From NCBI GenBank assembly GCA_035048815.1, contig JAUCBN010000006.1:17065001-17129000 (forward strand): a DNA stretch of 64,000 bases. The letters are read 5' to 3'. The notes under the pieces were generated by a model. That model saw only the letters and a program-made list of their open reading frames with translations, was not told the DNA's origin and did not search any database. Source of the DNA: Abelmoschus esculentus (Eukaryota; Streptophyta; Magnoliopsida; Malvales; Malvaceae). Made by a program: the position numbers and the translations under genes. Positions within the stretch are counted from its first letter, which is position 1. The number at the start of each line of letters is the position of its first letter. Below are positions 24,392 through 36,563 of the stretch, piece by piece.

Positions 24392-24850
24392 TAGAGATGG
24401 GCACAGGTCGGGACGGGTTGAATTTTCGTCCCACCCAAACCCAATATCCTAAACTTGACTCCGACCCGACCTAACCGAAAATAAATACCCTAAACCCAAC
24501 TCCGACCCGACCTAACCTATAGAAAAAAATAAAATTAGGAACTAAATTATAAAAAAATATAGGAAATTAATTATAAAAAAAAATATAATTTTAAGGACTA
24601 AATTATAAATAAAAATTTAATTTTAAGGACCTAATTATAAAAAATATATAAATAAAGGACTATTATTATAAATATCCCTAAAAATTATTAAAAAATTACA
24701 TATTTAGTCTCAGGTCGGGTCGGATATTTTACACCATAAACCCGAACTCGACCTAACCCAATATCACTTTAAAAAATACCTAACTCAACACAAATTCAAT
24801 TTTTTATAAAAAAATCCGACCCGATCAAACCGGATAAAATACCATCCCTA
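24392..24850. mobile_element. hAT-type MITE, CGGGT-rich
   Basis: 459 bp starting TAGAGATGGGCACAGGTCGG and ending in the inverted counterpart CCATCCCTA. Flanking 8-mers GCTAATAT and ACGAATAT agree at six of eight positions. GGTCGGGAC and CCGACCCGACC blocks near the ends flank an A/T-only centre. The ends match those of the element at 63638-63847. Confidence 0.65.
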
Positions 24851-25631
24851 ACGAATATTTTCAAACTTATTAGTAACAAACCCCAAAATGAATTTGAACA
24901 AAACCATGATATCCATGCAAGGACCACAACGTTGTCTTTGATGTCTCTCCTGCCAAACCAGGCAGATACATGCATTCAAAATAAATCTAATACCAGAGGA
25001 CAGTACAGATTTTACCTGTTATTGATCTACTCATATGAACAGGTCCAACCAAGAATTGTGAGTGTGATTAAAAAATAATGAATAAATATCCTAATAAAAT
25101 TAATTTTGAATTCCTTAAAAATTAATTTTAACCTAGAATTTTCTAAAAAATTTAGATACTTTCCCTACATTAATATTCAATGTTACTCGAACGATAAAAC
25201 TCATTTAATTTAAATAATGGTTTAAATTTAGGGTTTAATATTTAGATTTTAAAAGTTTATATTGTGTACTTTAAAATTTAGGATATATGATTTAATTTTA
25301 AGATTCACCCTTTAGATTTTAAGAACATATATTTTAAATTTTAAAGAAGGTTGATTTATATTTTACACAACTTTATTAATAATTATTTTTAAAATAAACA
25401 ATAATATTAATAATTATGAAATAAATTTTCAAATTTCAATAAAAAACATTCCAAAAACTATTAATTCAATGACTAATTAAAAATAATCGTATTATTTTAA
25501 TTTGTATGAGTTTAATTATCAATATTTATATTAAAATATAAACTTAAGCGTTCAATAAATTCTTAAACTTTTTAAAAAATAATTTAACCGTTAAACTTTT
25601 TTTTTTCACTCAATTAATCCCTCAAACTATC

Positions 25632-25800
25632 AAAGTTTTTTTTTGAACAAGCTAATAGTGATTACAGTAGTATCTGTTCTAGAATATAATTTTCACCATT
25701 TGACATTGATCGCTCAATCACTCTGCTGAGATCGTTGATGCTTAAACCTGTAATCTCTAGGAATAACAATCGTTCCGTTAACCGTTTGGGTTAGTGGGCT
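25632..25800 (-). mobile_element. SINE, copy 2, nested in a foldback-like repeat
   Basis: On the minus strand this matches the SINE at 31990-32145 over most of its length. The shared core includes CAGAGTGATTGA(G/A)CGATCA and the tail TAGCT(TG/AA)TTCAAAAAAA. The A-tail is at the left edge (plus-strand T run 25636-25644). The B-box is worn. It sits between two inverted arms (about 25530-25625 and 25820-25960) that share CACTCAATTAA and GCCGTTAA/ACCGTTAA blocks. Confidence 0.6.
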
Positions 25801-26209
25801 CGTGCAAAAAATATTTTTTATATATTAACGGCTAAATATCGGTCAAAAGACTAAATTATTTTTTTCCTCTTGAATTTGAGAACTTAATTGAGTGGTGCAA
25901 AAAATATTAACGGCTGAATTTCTTTAATAAAAAAATTAAGAGATTATTTAACCCTAAAGCCTAAACTATACTCCTCATCCCACAAACTTGTCTTTTGTTG
26001 ACTTTTTATATATTTTTATAAATATAGAAAAATGTGTCGTAAAATAATTAAAATATAATTTTATTCTTAAAAAAAATGTGTCGTAAAATAATTAAAATAT
26101 ATTTTTTAATCAGAGATAAAGTGTATTTTTTTAGGGTATAGGGTTTTGGGTCTAAGATATAAAAAATTACGGTTAGAGTCTAAAATTTAATTTTTTAGAA
26201 TTTTTTAAT

Positions 26210-26790
26210 GGCATAAAGATAATTTTAACCCTTAACGTTTATAGTTTTTGTCGTTTTGGCCCTTATTCTTTTTTTGGAATAAATTTAACCCTTAACCTAT
26301 ATCTTTTTGACAAATAGCTTATTTTTTAACTAGCTTGATGACTGGACCGTTAAAAATTTAACGATGATATATATCTGAAATATAATTTTAAATGACATGG
26401 AATGTAACCTATCAAATATATATATGGAATATAATTTTATTATAATATAAAATATAAAACAATTAAAATTAAAATAAAATATTAAAAATTAATTAATTCT
26501 AAAATAAAAAATTATTAAACATTCTTAACCCTAATTACGTTAAAATCAAAATCTTACTCGAATTGTGTTTATATTTTTTATTATATTTTTTATATTCGAA
26601 TTGTGTTTATATTTTTTTATTATATTTATTCTAAAATAAAAATATAAACATAATTCAAATAAGATTTTGATTTTATCGTAGCTAGAGTTAAGAATGTTTA
26701 ATAATCTTTTATTTTAGAATTAATTAATTTTTAATATTTTATTTTAATATTAATTGTTTTATATTTTATATTAGAATAAAATTATATTCC

Positions 26791-26822
<32 letters not shown>

Positions 26823-27030
26823 TTGATAGGTTACATTTCATGTCATTTAAAATTATATTCCATATATATATATCATAGTTAAATTTTTAACGGTCCAGTC
26901 ATCAAGCTAGTTAAAAAATAAGCTATTTGTCAAAAAGATATAGGTTAAGGGCTAAATTTATCCCAAAAAAAGAATAAGGGCCAAAACGACAAAAACTATA
27001 AACGTTAAGGGTTAAAATTATCTTTATGTC
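26210..27030. mobile_element. Foldback (MULE-like) element 1
   Basis: 821 bp, almost all inverted repeat. It begins GGCATAAAGATAATTTTAAC and ends with the inverted counterpart. Perfect 9-bp duplications TTTTTTAAT flank it (26201-26209 and 27031-27039). The arms are about 400 bp with little loop; only the centre (26555-26630), where an ATTCGAATTGTGTTTATATT block is doubled, breaks the symmetry. The 9-bp duplication and ends starting with G fit Mutator-type elements. It is non-coding, but a transcript would fold into a long hairpin. Confidence 0.88.
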
Positions 27031-27098
27031 TTTTTTAATTAAAGGCATGATAAAGAGATAGAAGATTTTTATCATAGTAAAAGTTATGTTAGAATAAA

Positions 27099-28011
27099 GA
27101 CATAAAGATAATTTTCACCCTTAACGTTTATAATTTTTGTCATTTTGGCCCTTATTCTTTTTTGGGATAAATTTAGCCTTTAACCTATGTCTTTTTAACA
27201 AATAACTCATTTTTTAACTATCATGATAACTGAACCGTTAAAAATTTAATAATGATGACATGTCATATATATGTAATAATATATTTTAAATGATTTAACA
27301 TCTAGTATATCAAATACATACATGCGGAATATAGTTTTATTCCAATCTAAAAATATAAAACAATTACAATTCAAATAAAATATTGAAAATTAATTTTTTA
27401 TTCATTAAAAAATAATTAAATCTAAAATAAAAGGTTACTAAATATTCTAAACCTTAACTATAGTAAAATCAAAATTTTATCTAAAAAGGTATGAACATAA
27501 TCTGAAAAGAAAATATTTTGTATAGTTTGTTACCGGTGAATCAAAGATAAATGATTTTGATAATAATCGATTGAATTTTTATTATTTTAGTTTAGAATTT
27601 AGATATTTTAGTTTTAATCTAAATCGGAGTTTTAGGGTTTTATAAAGATATTTTAGTTTAGTTAGGGTTGAGAATATTTAGTAAATTTTTGTTATGGATT
27701 TAATTAATTTTTAATATTTTATTTAAATTTTAATTGTTTTATAGTTTATACTGAAATAAAATTATATTCTATATATATGTATATATTTAATAGGTTATAT
27801 TTTATGTCATTTAAAATATATTATCACATATATATATATATATATGACATGTTATCGTTATTAAATTTTTAACGGTTCAGTTATCATGGTAGTTAAAAAA
27901 TGAGTTATTTGTTAAAAAGACATAGGTTAAGGACTAAATTTATCCAAAAAAAGAATAGGGGCCAAAATGACAAAAAATATAAACATTAAGGGTGAAAATT
28001 ACCTTTATACC
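27099..28011. mobile_element. Foldback (MULE-like) element 2
   Basis: 913 bp, same family as element 1, only 68 bp away. It begins GACATAAAGATAATTTTCAC and ends with the inverted GTGAAAATTACCTTTATACC. Perfect 9-bp duplications TAGAATAAA (27090-27098 and 28012-28020) show an independent insertion. The arms are about 390 bp and surround an unrelated loop of about 180 bp (27490-27670). Confidence 0.88.
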
Positions 28012-28278
28012 TAGAATAAACTGGCTTAAATAAAAAGGATGAATTACATATTAGTTATGCTAGATTTATTTTTATTCATTTTAGTCCTTTATATAAACTG
28101 TTCATCTTCTTCACAAGAAACTCCATGTTTCTCTGAGTTTTGCCAAGTCTTATTGTCTATTTATCATCAGTAAAGGGTGTTACAGTGGAACTTACAAATC
28201 TTTCACATGAACTCATTTTCTGTCACATTTTGGTGCAGAGGTTGTCTTGCAAGAAATATGATGAGATAGAATATTGGA

Positions 28279-28472
28279 GAGTGGCGGATCCACTTGAAGT
28301 ATAGGGTGCGTCAAGATTTGTTTTAAATTTTTTAAAATTCATATATTTATCTTTAATTTTTTTAAATTTATAAATTAATCCTCTTATTTTTAAAATTTAT
28401 GAGTTGTGACCACTTAAAATTTTAAAAGTTTATATATTTTTATCCTAAAATATTTTTCTGGATCTGTCACTG
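28279..28472. mobile_element. hAT-type MITE (GGCGGATCCA ends)
   Basis: 194 bp starting GAGTGGCGGATCCA and ending in the inverted TGGATCTGTCACTG. Flanking 8-mers ATATTGGA and ATTTTGGA match at seven of eight positions. The interior is AT-rich and non-coding. Confidence 0.7.
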
Positions 28473-28829
28473 ATTTTGGATAGTGTTGGCCCAGAAGAAA
28501 CTATCAGTAGCTTTATCCAAAGAAACCTTGATTCCAGGCAAACTGGCATTTAACAGGCAGGTTTTCCTCATGGTTATAAAATATTTTAGTATTTTCAGCC
28601 AGTATGCCCTGTTCGATAGGGTCAAACATAAAAATTGGCTACGTTAGGACATTGTGCATATCTAAGGAGGAGACTAGATTCATTTTTTTTTTAAAAACGT
28701 TAAAATCGAGTCTAAATAGAGAAAAAAAATGAATAATTTATATAAGAGATTAAAATAAATAAAAAGTGAAATCTAACGTATTTAATGTAAAAACCATTTA
28801 AGATTTTAGTAATCTACAAATCTAAAAAT

Positions 28830-29270
28830 TAAGCACCTAATAATAAGTATTAGAAAAATTAACTCTTTAATAAGTAGTATTAAAAAAATTAAAATCAATA
28901 TACGTTTATTAACAAAAATTGAAAAAAATATTAAAAAAACTAAATCCTCAATAATAAATATTAGAGAAGATAAATTTTAAGAGTAAACCTTAATAACAAA
29001 TATTAATAAAAAATTGAGGTTCTAATAATAAATTAAAAAAATTGATACCTAATCATAATTATTAAAAAAATTAGATTTTTGATGTAAATATTAAAAAAAT
29101 GTTAGACCTTAATAATATATTTATAAAATTAAACTCATAATAACAAATGTTAAAAAATTAGATCCATAACAAATATTAAAAAAAAGTTAATTTTAATAAC
29201 ATATTTCTAATAATAAATATTACAAAATAAACTTTAATAATAAATTTTTAAAATTGAGCTCTAAACGATT
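28830..29270. repeat. Degenerate minisatellite
   Basis: About ten worn tandem units of roughly 35-45 bp built on an AATAATAAATATTAAAAAAA core followed by a TTAGA(C/T)C-like spacer. Units drift in both length and sequence. Confidence 0.55.
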
Positions 29271-29471
29271 CAAGAAGGTCCCTCGTTCATGTCTTGAAAA
29301 AATTATATCATAGTCATTCTCGTCACGTTATTTATAAAATTAATCAATTAAATTTTTGTTTAATTATTTTTTTATTAAATAAATTAAAAATTATTTTTAA
29401 ATTTATTTTATAATAAATATTAATAAAATTTATCTATCAATAAATATTTAATTAATTAATTTTATAAATAA

Positions 29472-30017
29472 GACATAAAAATAATTTTAACCCTTAACGT
29501 TTATAATTTTTATCATTTTGACCCTCATTCTTTTTTTGGATAAATTTAATCGTTAACCTATGTCTTTTTGAAAAATAATTTATTTTTTTTAACTAACATA
29601 TTGATTAGACCGTTAAAAATTTAACGATATTGACATATAATATATGTGATAATATATTTTAAATAACATAGCATCTTACCTCATTCTACATATATAAAAC
29701 ATGTCAATATCATTAAATTTTTATGATAATGACAAATATATACATGTAAAATATAATTTTATTATAACATAAAATATAAAATAATTAGAATTTAAATAAA
29801 ATATTAAAAATTAATTAAATCTAAAATAAAAGGTTATTAAGTATTTTAATATCTTAAATATCATTCTACATATATATGTATATATATGATATACTATTAT
29901 CATTAACTTTTTTTAATTATTTAATAATTATATTAATTAAAAATAAAATATTTATAAAAATATAAATTAAAAGTTAAATTTATTTTTAAAAAATAAAATA
30001 ATAAAAATTATAAATGT
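29472..30017. mobile_element. Decayed third copy of the foldback family
   Basis: The left arm is clear (GACATAAAAATAATTTTAAC, then CCCTTAACG and the AGACCGTTAAAAATTTAACG block). The right arm survives only as scattered fragments up to the ATTATAAATGTTAAAAT end. No target duplication is left. Confidence 0.6.
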
Positions 30018-30444
30018 TAAAATAAAAAAGACGGCTTTGCTAATATATCTTACCAACATTAATTACTACAGGTGTAGACAATGTGTAGTACTCCAGGATC
30101 AGTCTCCTGGTCGTGTTTTCATTTCATAGGCCTCATTCACACCCTAAACTTTCCCCCCGGTTTCACTTTCTTCAATGTTAGTTCAGTCTCTCTCTCCTCT
30201 TCCTTGCCCACCTTTTGTTTCTCTCTCCTATTCTGCAAGTCTTGTTTTCATTCGGATTTTATTTCCTTTTTCCCTTTATAATCTGTCACAACCTCTCTAT
30301 TCTTTTACAAATCCCGCCTGAGTCTACTTTTTCTTGTTTTCAACACCCTTTCTTATCTCACTTTACCAAAACTTTCTCAGAATCCTTTTTTATTTCCAAT
30401 TCCTTCAGAAAGCAGGAAAAAGAAAGAGTTGAAGCTCAACAAAA

Positions 30445-31560
30445 ATGAAGGTCTGTTTCCTCCTCTGGGTTAAGCTCCTTTTGTTTTTAATCTGGTCTCG
30501 TTTTCATGTTGTTTTGTCGTAAAGGATTTGTTCTTGAATTTGGGTTTGATCAATTAAAGAAGATGACTTTAATGGACCTTAACAATCAATTATGTTGTCC
30601 CTTTCACTGAATTTTTTTTTATTTTTATTTGATTCTCTTCAGATTTAATGAAATATAAATTCTGGGTTTTGCTTGTGGGGTGTTGTTTTTCTATGAATCC
30701 ATGGAATCTTTGCAGGAATGGTACTGAAATAGATCTATTTTGTTGTTGCAGAAGATTGTGCTGAAGCTGGACTTGCATGATGACAAAGCCAAGCACAAGG
30801 CTTTCAAAACTGTCTCAACTCTTCCAGGTAAAAACACAGAAAAATGGTGGGATTTCTTGATTATACCATATCTGTATAGATTTTGAAGTTGAGCTTGGAT
30901 TGGTTTATTTGTTAAAACCCCTTGATTTCTTCACGATGATAGTGATTTTTGTTGTTTCTGTGATTTCTACATGTTGTGTTGTTGTTTTGAGTATGGGAAA
31001 ATAATGGTGGATTCCATTAATTAGCTTGATTTTGTATTTGCTCGAATTCTGTAGGAATTGATTCCATTGCCATGGATATGAAAGCGAAGCAATTGACTGT
31101 GATCGGAACGGTTGATGCTGTAAGTGTGGTGAAGAAATTACGTAAGAATTGGTCGACCAATATAGTATCTGTAGGACCAGCAAAGGAGCCGGAGAAGAAG
31201 GAAGAACCCAAGAAGGAAGAGGAGCCTAAGAAGGAAGAACCCAAGAAGGAAGAGGAGCCTAAGAAGGAAGAACCGAAGAAGGAAGAGGAACCGAAGAAGG
31301 AAGAGCCAAAGAAGGAAGAGGAGCCAAAGAAAGAAGAACCCAAGAAGGAAGATGAGCCAAAGAAAGAAGAACCCAAGAAAGAGGAGGAGGAGAAGAAGAA
31401 GGAAGAGGAGAAACCGGCACAGCCGCCTCCGCCTCCGCAGCCACCTGTGGACCCGGTTTTGGAGCTTGTCAAGGCCTATAAAGCATACAATCCTCAGATG
31501 ACCACTTATTACTATGTTCAAAGCATGGAAGAGAATCCGAATGCTTGTGTTATTTGTTAA
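30445..31560 (+). CDS. Heavy-metal-associated isoprenylated plant protein (HIPP), metal site lost
   Basis: Three exons, 30445-30450 (only Met-Lys), 30752-30827 and 31055-31560, give 195 residues. The first exon ends six bases after the ATG, the usual structure in this family. An HMA-type fold (about 2-66, [20 protein letters not shown] to [15 protein letters not shown]) lacks the CxxC pair: LHDDKAK stands where the cysteines should be, so copper or zinc binding by that motif is not expected. About 75 residues of [11 protein letters not shown] repeats follow, then a proline run, then the C-terminal CVIC, a CaaX-type signal for prenylation and membrane attachment. HIPPs act in metal and stress responses and as protein-binding scaffolds. 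The role of this one is inferred from family membership. A CT-rich leader (30160-30440) precedes it. Confidence 0.9.
31194..31410 (+). repeat. 33-bp-type coding tandem repeat in the HIPP gene
   Basis: A purine-only coding repeat (AAGAAGGAAGAGGAGCC and variants) encodes alternating PKKEE and PKKEEE. Its near-identity makes unit number likely to vary between alleles. Confidence 0.9.
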
Positions 31561-31989
31561 CTTGGCTGGGGAAGATGAGTTTTTTTCAGAAATTGGTGAT
31601 TGATGAGAAATCTGAGGCAAACCAGAGACAAGAATTCTGTATATAGATGGTGATCCTTTTTGGCTTTAATGTATCAGTTAAGGGACTAAAGTGAATAAAA
31701 ATGGAAACTTGGAAGTTGTTTTGAACAAGAAATCAACCATTTTTCTTGTATGCAAATCTATCCTGCTACTTCTGCTTCTTTTGGAACTTCCTCTTGCCTT
31801 AAATATCCTGCAGATGGTTGGAACTTCTTTTTCGAATTGAATTCATTTTGCCATATATATGCTCATGTAAGTTTATGTATAGAAAAGCTAAGTTTTCAAT
31901 CTTTTCCATATTTATTTCATATTTTTATCTAGTAAGCCACATTTATTCAATCTAATCAACAATTTGAATGAATTCTTCTACCGATTACG

Positions 31990-32145
31990 TGCCCTAGTTG
32001 TTAAAGAAATGATTGTTGTTCTTAGAGGTCATGGGTTCGAGCACCAATGATGATAGCAGAGTGATTGAACGATCAATATCAAATGATGAATATTATATTC
32101 TAAAACAGATACCATAGTAATCATTATTAGCTAATTCAAAAAAAA
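31990..32145 (+). mobile_element. SINE, copy 1
   Basis: A tRNA-like head has an A-box-like GCCCTAGTTGTTAAAG (about 31991) and a B-box-like GGGTTCGAGCACC (32033-32045). The body matches the minus-strand copy at 25632-25800. It ends in GCTAATTCAAAAAAAA. The size and pol III boxes fit a plant SINE. A target duplication was not found. Confidence 0.6.
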
Positions 32146-35100
32146 TTAGTAGAGAAATTAGATTTTGAGTACCAATGGTAAAAATTATGAAAAAAATTTG
32201 AGTATCGATGATAAAACTTATGAATAAATAGATACGATAATTTAAAGTGGTTTGAGCTTTTGACCAAGTTCTATATTCACTAATGCTGGTTTTGTGGATC
32301 ATTAACCCTTACAAATACTTTAATGTGTTTTTTATTTTCTTAAATTAGTTTATAGTTGTTGGTGACGATTTATAGTCATTGTGGATTTTGAATTTTAAGT
32401 AAAATTATCTTTTTGATGTAAGAGTTTCGATATTCGAATTGAGTATATAAAAAAAATAGTCTATAAGAACGTAATCCATATTGTTTGATGCCAATGTTTT
32501 CTTGGAGTAAAATGAGACATAAATAGGGGCATAAATGAACAAAGTATTTAATAAACTATTTGTGAATTATTTATATAATTTTTGTTTATTAAGTTAAATA
32601 CACGAGTATGAATAAGATTTTTATATTCGAAAATAAACGTACGAACACGTATGAAGGTATCCTCGATACGTTTATGTTCACGAAAAATTCATTTACTCGA
32701 TTCCTCTTTTCCTTTTAATTTTTTACATATTTAAATATTAATTAAAGTAGAAACTAATTTAAATACGTGATGAATTTTAAAGTTTAAACTGTAAATCTAA
32801 TAAGCTTAAGGACCACTATGGTAATTTTATCATTTTTTCAAAACTAATTTATAACATAGCTAAATTAATAATTCTAAAAACGTATTTTAAGATTTTTTTT
32901 CTATTCGTTTTAGAAATTTATAACATTTCTATATTCCTATGATCTATTTTTGTATGCAAGTTTTTGAATAATCTTTTAATAATTTAAATGTGATTATAAG
33001 ATTAATACATTCATATATATATTTTTGACATATATTTTGTATATAGAATAATTTTTAAAATAAGTCTCTTAAAATAAACATCATTTGCTGTTTTACTGAC
33101 ATAAATTATTTTTAATAATTTTATTTTTGCATTATGGATGAAACTAACTTAGAGGTAAAAGTGACAACAACATGAAACGTCTGGGGCGATTTAAAGATTT
33201 TGGGATTCTCTACAATTTATTAAAATATGGTCATTAGAAGTAATTGTCCATATCCTTTGTTAGTTCTAAAAATATGGCCCACAGAAGCAATTGTCTTTTT
33301 TAGGGTCTCGTACTGTCGTTTTTATTGCGTATGTCTAAAACCTTATTGTTCTATAGAAACAATAATAACAGAAATAACAATAAAATTTTATAATCAATTG
33401 TCACATTTAAGAAACAATTATTATATTTTAACAATTATAATTTTTCTTTCTTAAGATCATTTTAAAAATTTTTATAATGAATTTTGAGATTAACATAATA
33501 AATGTAGTTTATCAAATTTTGATCCTTGTACGATCGCTCTTATTGTACATGTTTAGAACCCACTGTGCAACGTTAGTCGTATTTTTTAATAAAAATATTT
33601 TAGATAATTAGAGTTAACATTGAAACTAATTCAAATGGTTATTTTTTTATTTTTTATTAACAATAATATATTTTTATTAAAAATATATAAATCTTCGTTA
33701 CCATAAGACTCATTAAAAATTTTCCTACACCTAAATAAAAAAAAAAAAAAAAAAACTACGCCAATTAAGCAAAAGACTCCAGATTAACCCATACAACTAA
33801 CTAGGCATTTACACCGAAATAAGATAGGAGATTAAAACACCACCAAATTAGCAAACAAACATCACCAAATTCCTGAATTAGCATCCATCTTCATTGTATA
33901 ATTCAGCAACCAATCTACCAAAAAATGCAAAAAATTAGCTAACCTATCGAATATAATCATATATAAACCACCGAGCAAAGTCAAAATCGATCCGAACAAA
34001 TAAAAATAAAGAATAACTATATATGTAGTACCTAAATTATTCTCGCATTCTTATTTTAGTAGTTTAATTATTATTTTTAATAAAAATATATCTAACGTTA
34101 CGCTTCATTTTAAAATTAGTATCATATCGTTAAAATTAACAGACACAATAACGTGGTGTTTTTATCATTCTTTTCTTCTAATTAACTGTCCACGTGATAT
34201 TATTATGATATTTGTTAATTAATAAGGTGATGACACGTATCACTATCTTATTAAACGAAAAAGTTTATATAATTTACATTTAATAGGACTTGATCCCAAA
34301 ATTTTTAAGTTCTAAAGTAAGTATTAAACCACTAGACTAATCTATTTTATTTAAATTACTTTGGTTAATATACGGTAAAAATTATTTTGTCTCTTTATGA
34401 TGTATCCTTCTATGCCTCTTTTGAAAAATTTTAAAAAAATGAATTTTTAACCTTAACCCTTATCTTTTACATTCTAAACTATAAAATCCTATACCCTAAA
34501 AAATACATCATACTCCTAATTCTCTAAACCCTAATCACAAACCCTAATCTTAAACCTTAAACTCTAAATCATCTAATTTAAATATATATTTAACTTATAC
34601 AATATTCTTATTATCTACTAGGGTGAGTTTTCTTAGCTTCCTAATTAATTTTCCCAGGGTGAGTGTTTTTTTCTATTTTAAATATTTTTTTTCCCAAAAT
34701 TTTTCAAAAATATAAAAAATCAAAAAAAGAACGTGGCCAATCTCAATAGGTGGGTTATAAAATACCCCAATCTATACAAAGTTTATAATCTCCATTATCA
34801 AATCTATTTCTCTATACCAATCTAATTTTAACAATTTATTGAATAAATTTAACAACCAATACATCTTTAGAAAGACCTCCAGATTGTCTTGTATTTATTT
34901 TCTGCCATAGACTATAAACAAAAGAAATAATAAAAAAAAGTTTAAAAATAAAAATAATAAGAGATGAAATGACGTAGTTTTAAAAAAAATTATATATTTT
35001 AAAAAATTTTGAAATAAAAAAATTATGAAAATAATATATAATAATATTCGACAGTATCAGTTGATTAAAAAATTATTAAATTTGAGGAACAATGTTAATA

Positions 35101-36563
35101 AAAATATGAATGGATGAAGTTTTCAAATATAAAAGCTTAATTGGGAAAAAATCAAAAAAACTAATTACGAACTTCTAATACGGCTAAATCTCATAAGTAT
35201 TGTTGTTAAATTTCTTCTATAATATTGTACTTGTAAGATTATTTTCTGAAGTATTGTACTTTGAACAATGCTAGTGAAGTCGGATTTATTAGAATTCGAC
35301 TATGAATAATAACCGAATTAAAAAAATAAAAACATTATTCAAAATCGGAGCCTCTTGTCGCCAATTTTAGTATTTTTTTGAATTTTTTACTATTCAAAGT
35401 CGTAGTTTCCTATTCCTGACTTTAATTTTTCAATTTAAAAAATCATTATTAAAAGTCGGATTCTAATAGATCCGACTTTATTTTTACTGTAGAAACATCA
35501 ATAATTTAAAAAATAATTTAAAAAGATAATATATTGAAAAATAATTTTTTTCACAATATTTCTGTCATTTGGCTTAGGCTAACTTGTCGACATTCAACTC
35601 TTCGGCCTAATAATTGTCGTTGTATACGGACGAAATCAAGATTTAATATTAAAAATAAAACATAAATATTTAAAAATAAATAAAAAATTATAAATAAATT
35701 ATTTTAAAAATAAATAAAAATAAAAAATCGAAACGATAAATGTTTATCTCTACCTATTCCTATATAATTTCGTCTCTAATATATATAAATAGAAAACAAA
35801 CTGTTGATCCTAATCCATGCTGGTTATGGACCGTTGAAAAAACAGAAAATCGTGTGCACTTTAAATTTCTACTTATCTTAACTAATAACAGTATACATTC
35901 AATGTACTTGTAAAATAATTTGTGGTCGGCGGAACATATTCATTCATTTCCACGTCACTCTTGTCAAGTTATTTATCCATTCGCTTCGAATTGAAGTTTT
36001 GAGTATAATTTAATTGATATTTTTATGGATAAATTTAATATATACGTCGAACACCGTAAAATATTATTAATAATGAATATCGTTGAATATTTATTAAATT
36101 AATAAAAATTAAAATTTTTAAGAACTCGACATACAATTAATAATTATATGTCAAAGTCTATCACTCTTTAATTAATTATATGTTGAGTCTATGATATTTT
36201 TAATTTATATTAATTAATTTAATGATATTTAACGATATTTAGCGTTAACAATATTTAACGGTTTTTAACGTCCGTCGTAGAATTTTTTATTTTTTATTAA
36301 TATAATATTTTATAATGATATAAAATTGAATATATTTAAGTATTTAATGTCTTTAAATTTACGGTAAATGTTAAAAAATGTTTTAAACAAATAAATGTTT
36401 AAGATACCGTCTGACGTCTGATAAAAAGTGTGTTTGTTTAAATAAACATGAATAAGAACTTTGTTTGTTTAATAAAATTAATAAATACGAATAAATGACC
36501 CGATTGTTTATTTTTGTTTATAATCGTTTAGTAATTTATTTATTTATGGTATAAAATTAAAAT
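32146..36563. other. Gene-free AT-rich DNA with repeats
   Basis: No gene. Contents seen: a possible second SINE type on the minus strand (34362-34270, A-box-like TAGTCTAGTGGTTTAA and worn B-box GGGATCAAGTCCT); a TTTAGGGTTTAG-like decayed repeat in reverse orientation (34430-34600); a hairpin minisatellite (35279-35520); a probable MITE (35625-35778); an A-run (about 33738-33758). 33760-33990 reads like worn coding sequence on the minus strand but is full of stops. Confidence 0.5.
35279..35520. repeat. Four-unit minisatellite of short hairpins
   Basis: Units start at about 35279, 35344, 35399 and 35455 (spacing 65, 55, 56 bp). Each begins with an imperfect palindrome such as GTCGGATTTATTAGAATTC or GTCGGATTCTAATAGATCC closing in GAC, followed by an A/T spacer that ends ATTATTCAAA or ATTATTAAAA. 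Confidence 0.6.

Noticed and set aside
31017..31620. Long minus-strand frames opposite the HIPP gene (Ser/Gly/Phe- or Leu/Phe-rich)
   Set aside because: They mirror the purine-only KKEE repeat on the coding strand and have no family features; shadows of the real gene.
33760..33990. Minus-strand sequence that looks like worn coding DNA
   Set aside because: Full of stops and no domain can be named; a LINE 3' end was considered, but the A/T run is on the wrong side.
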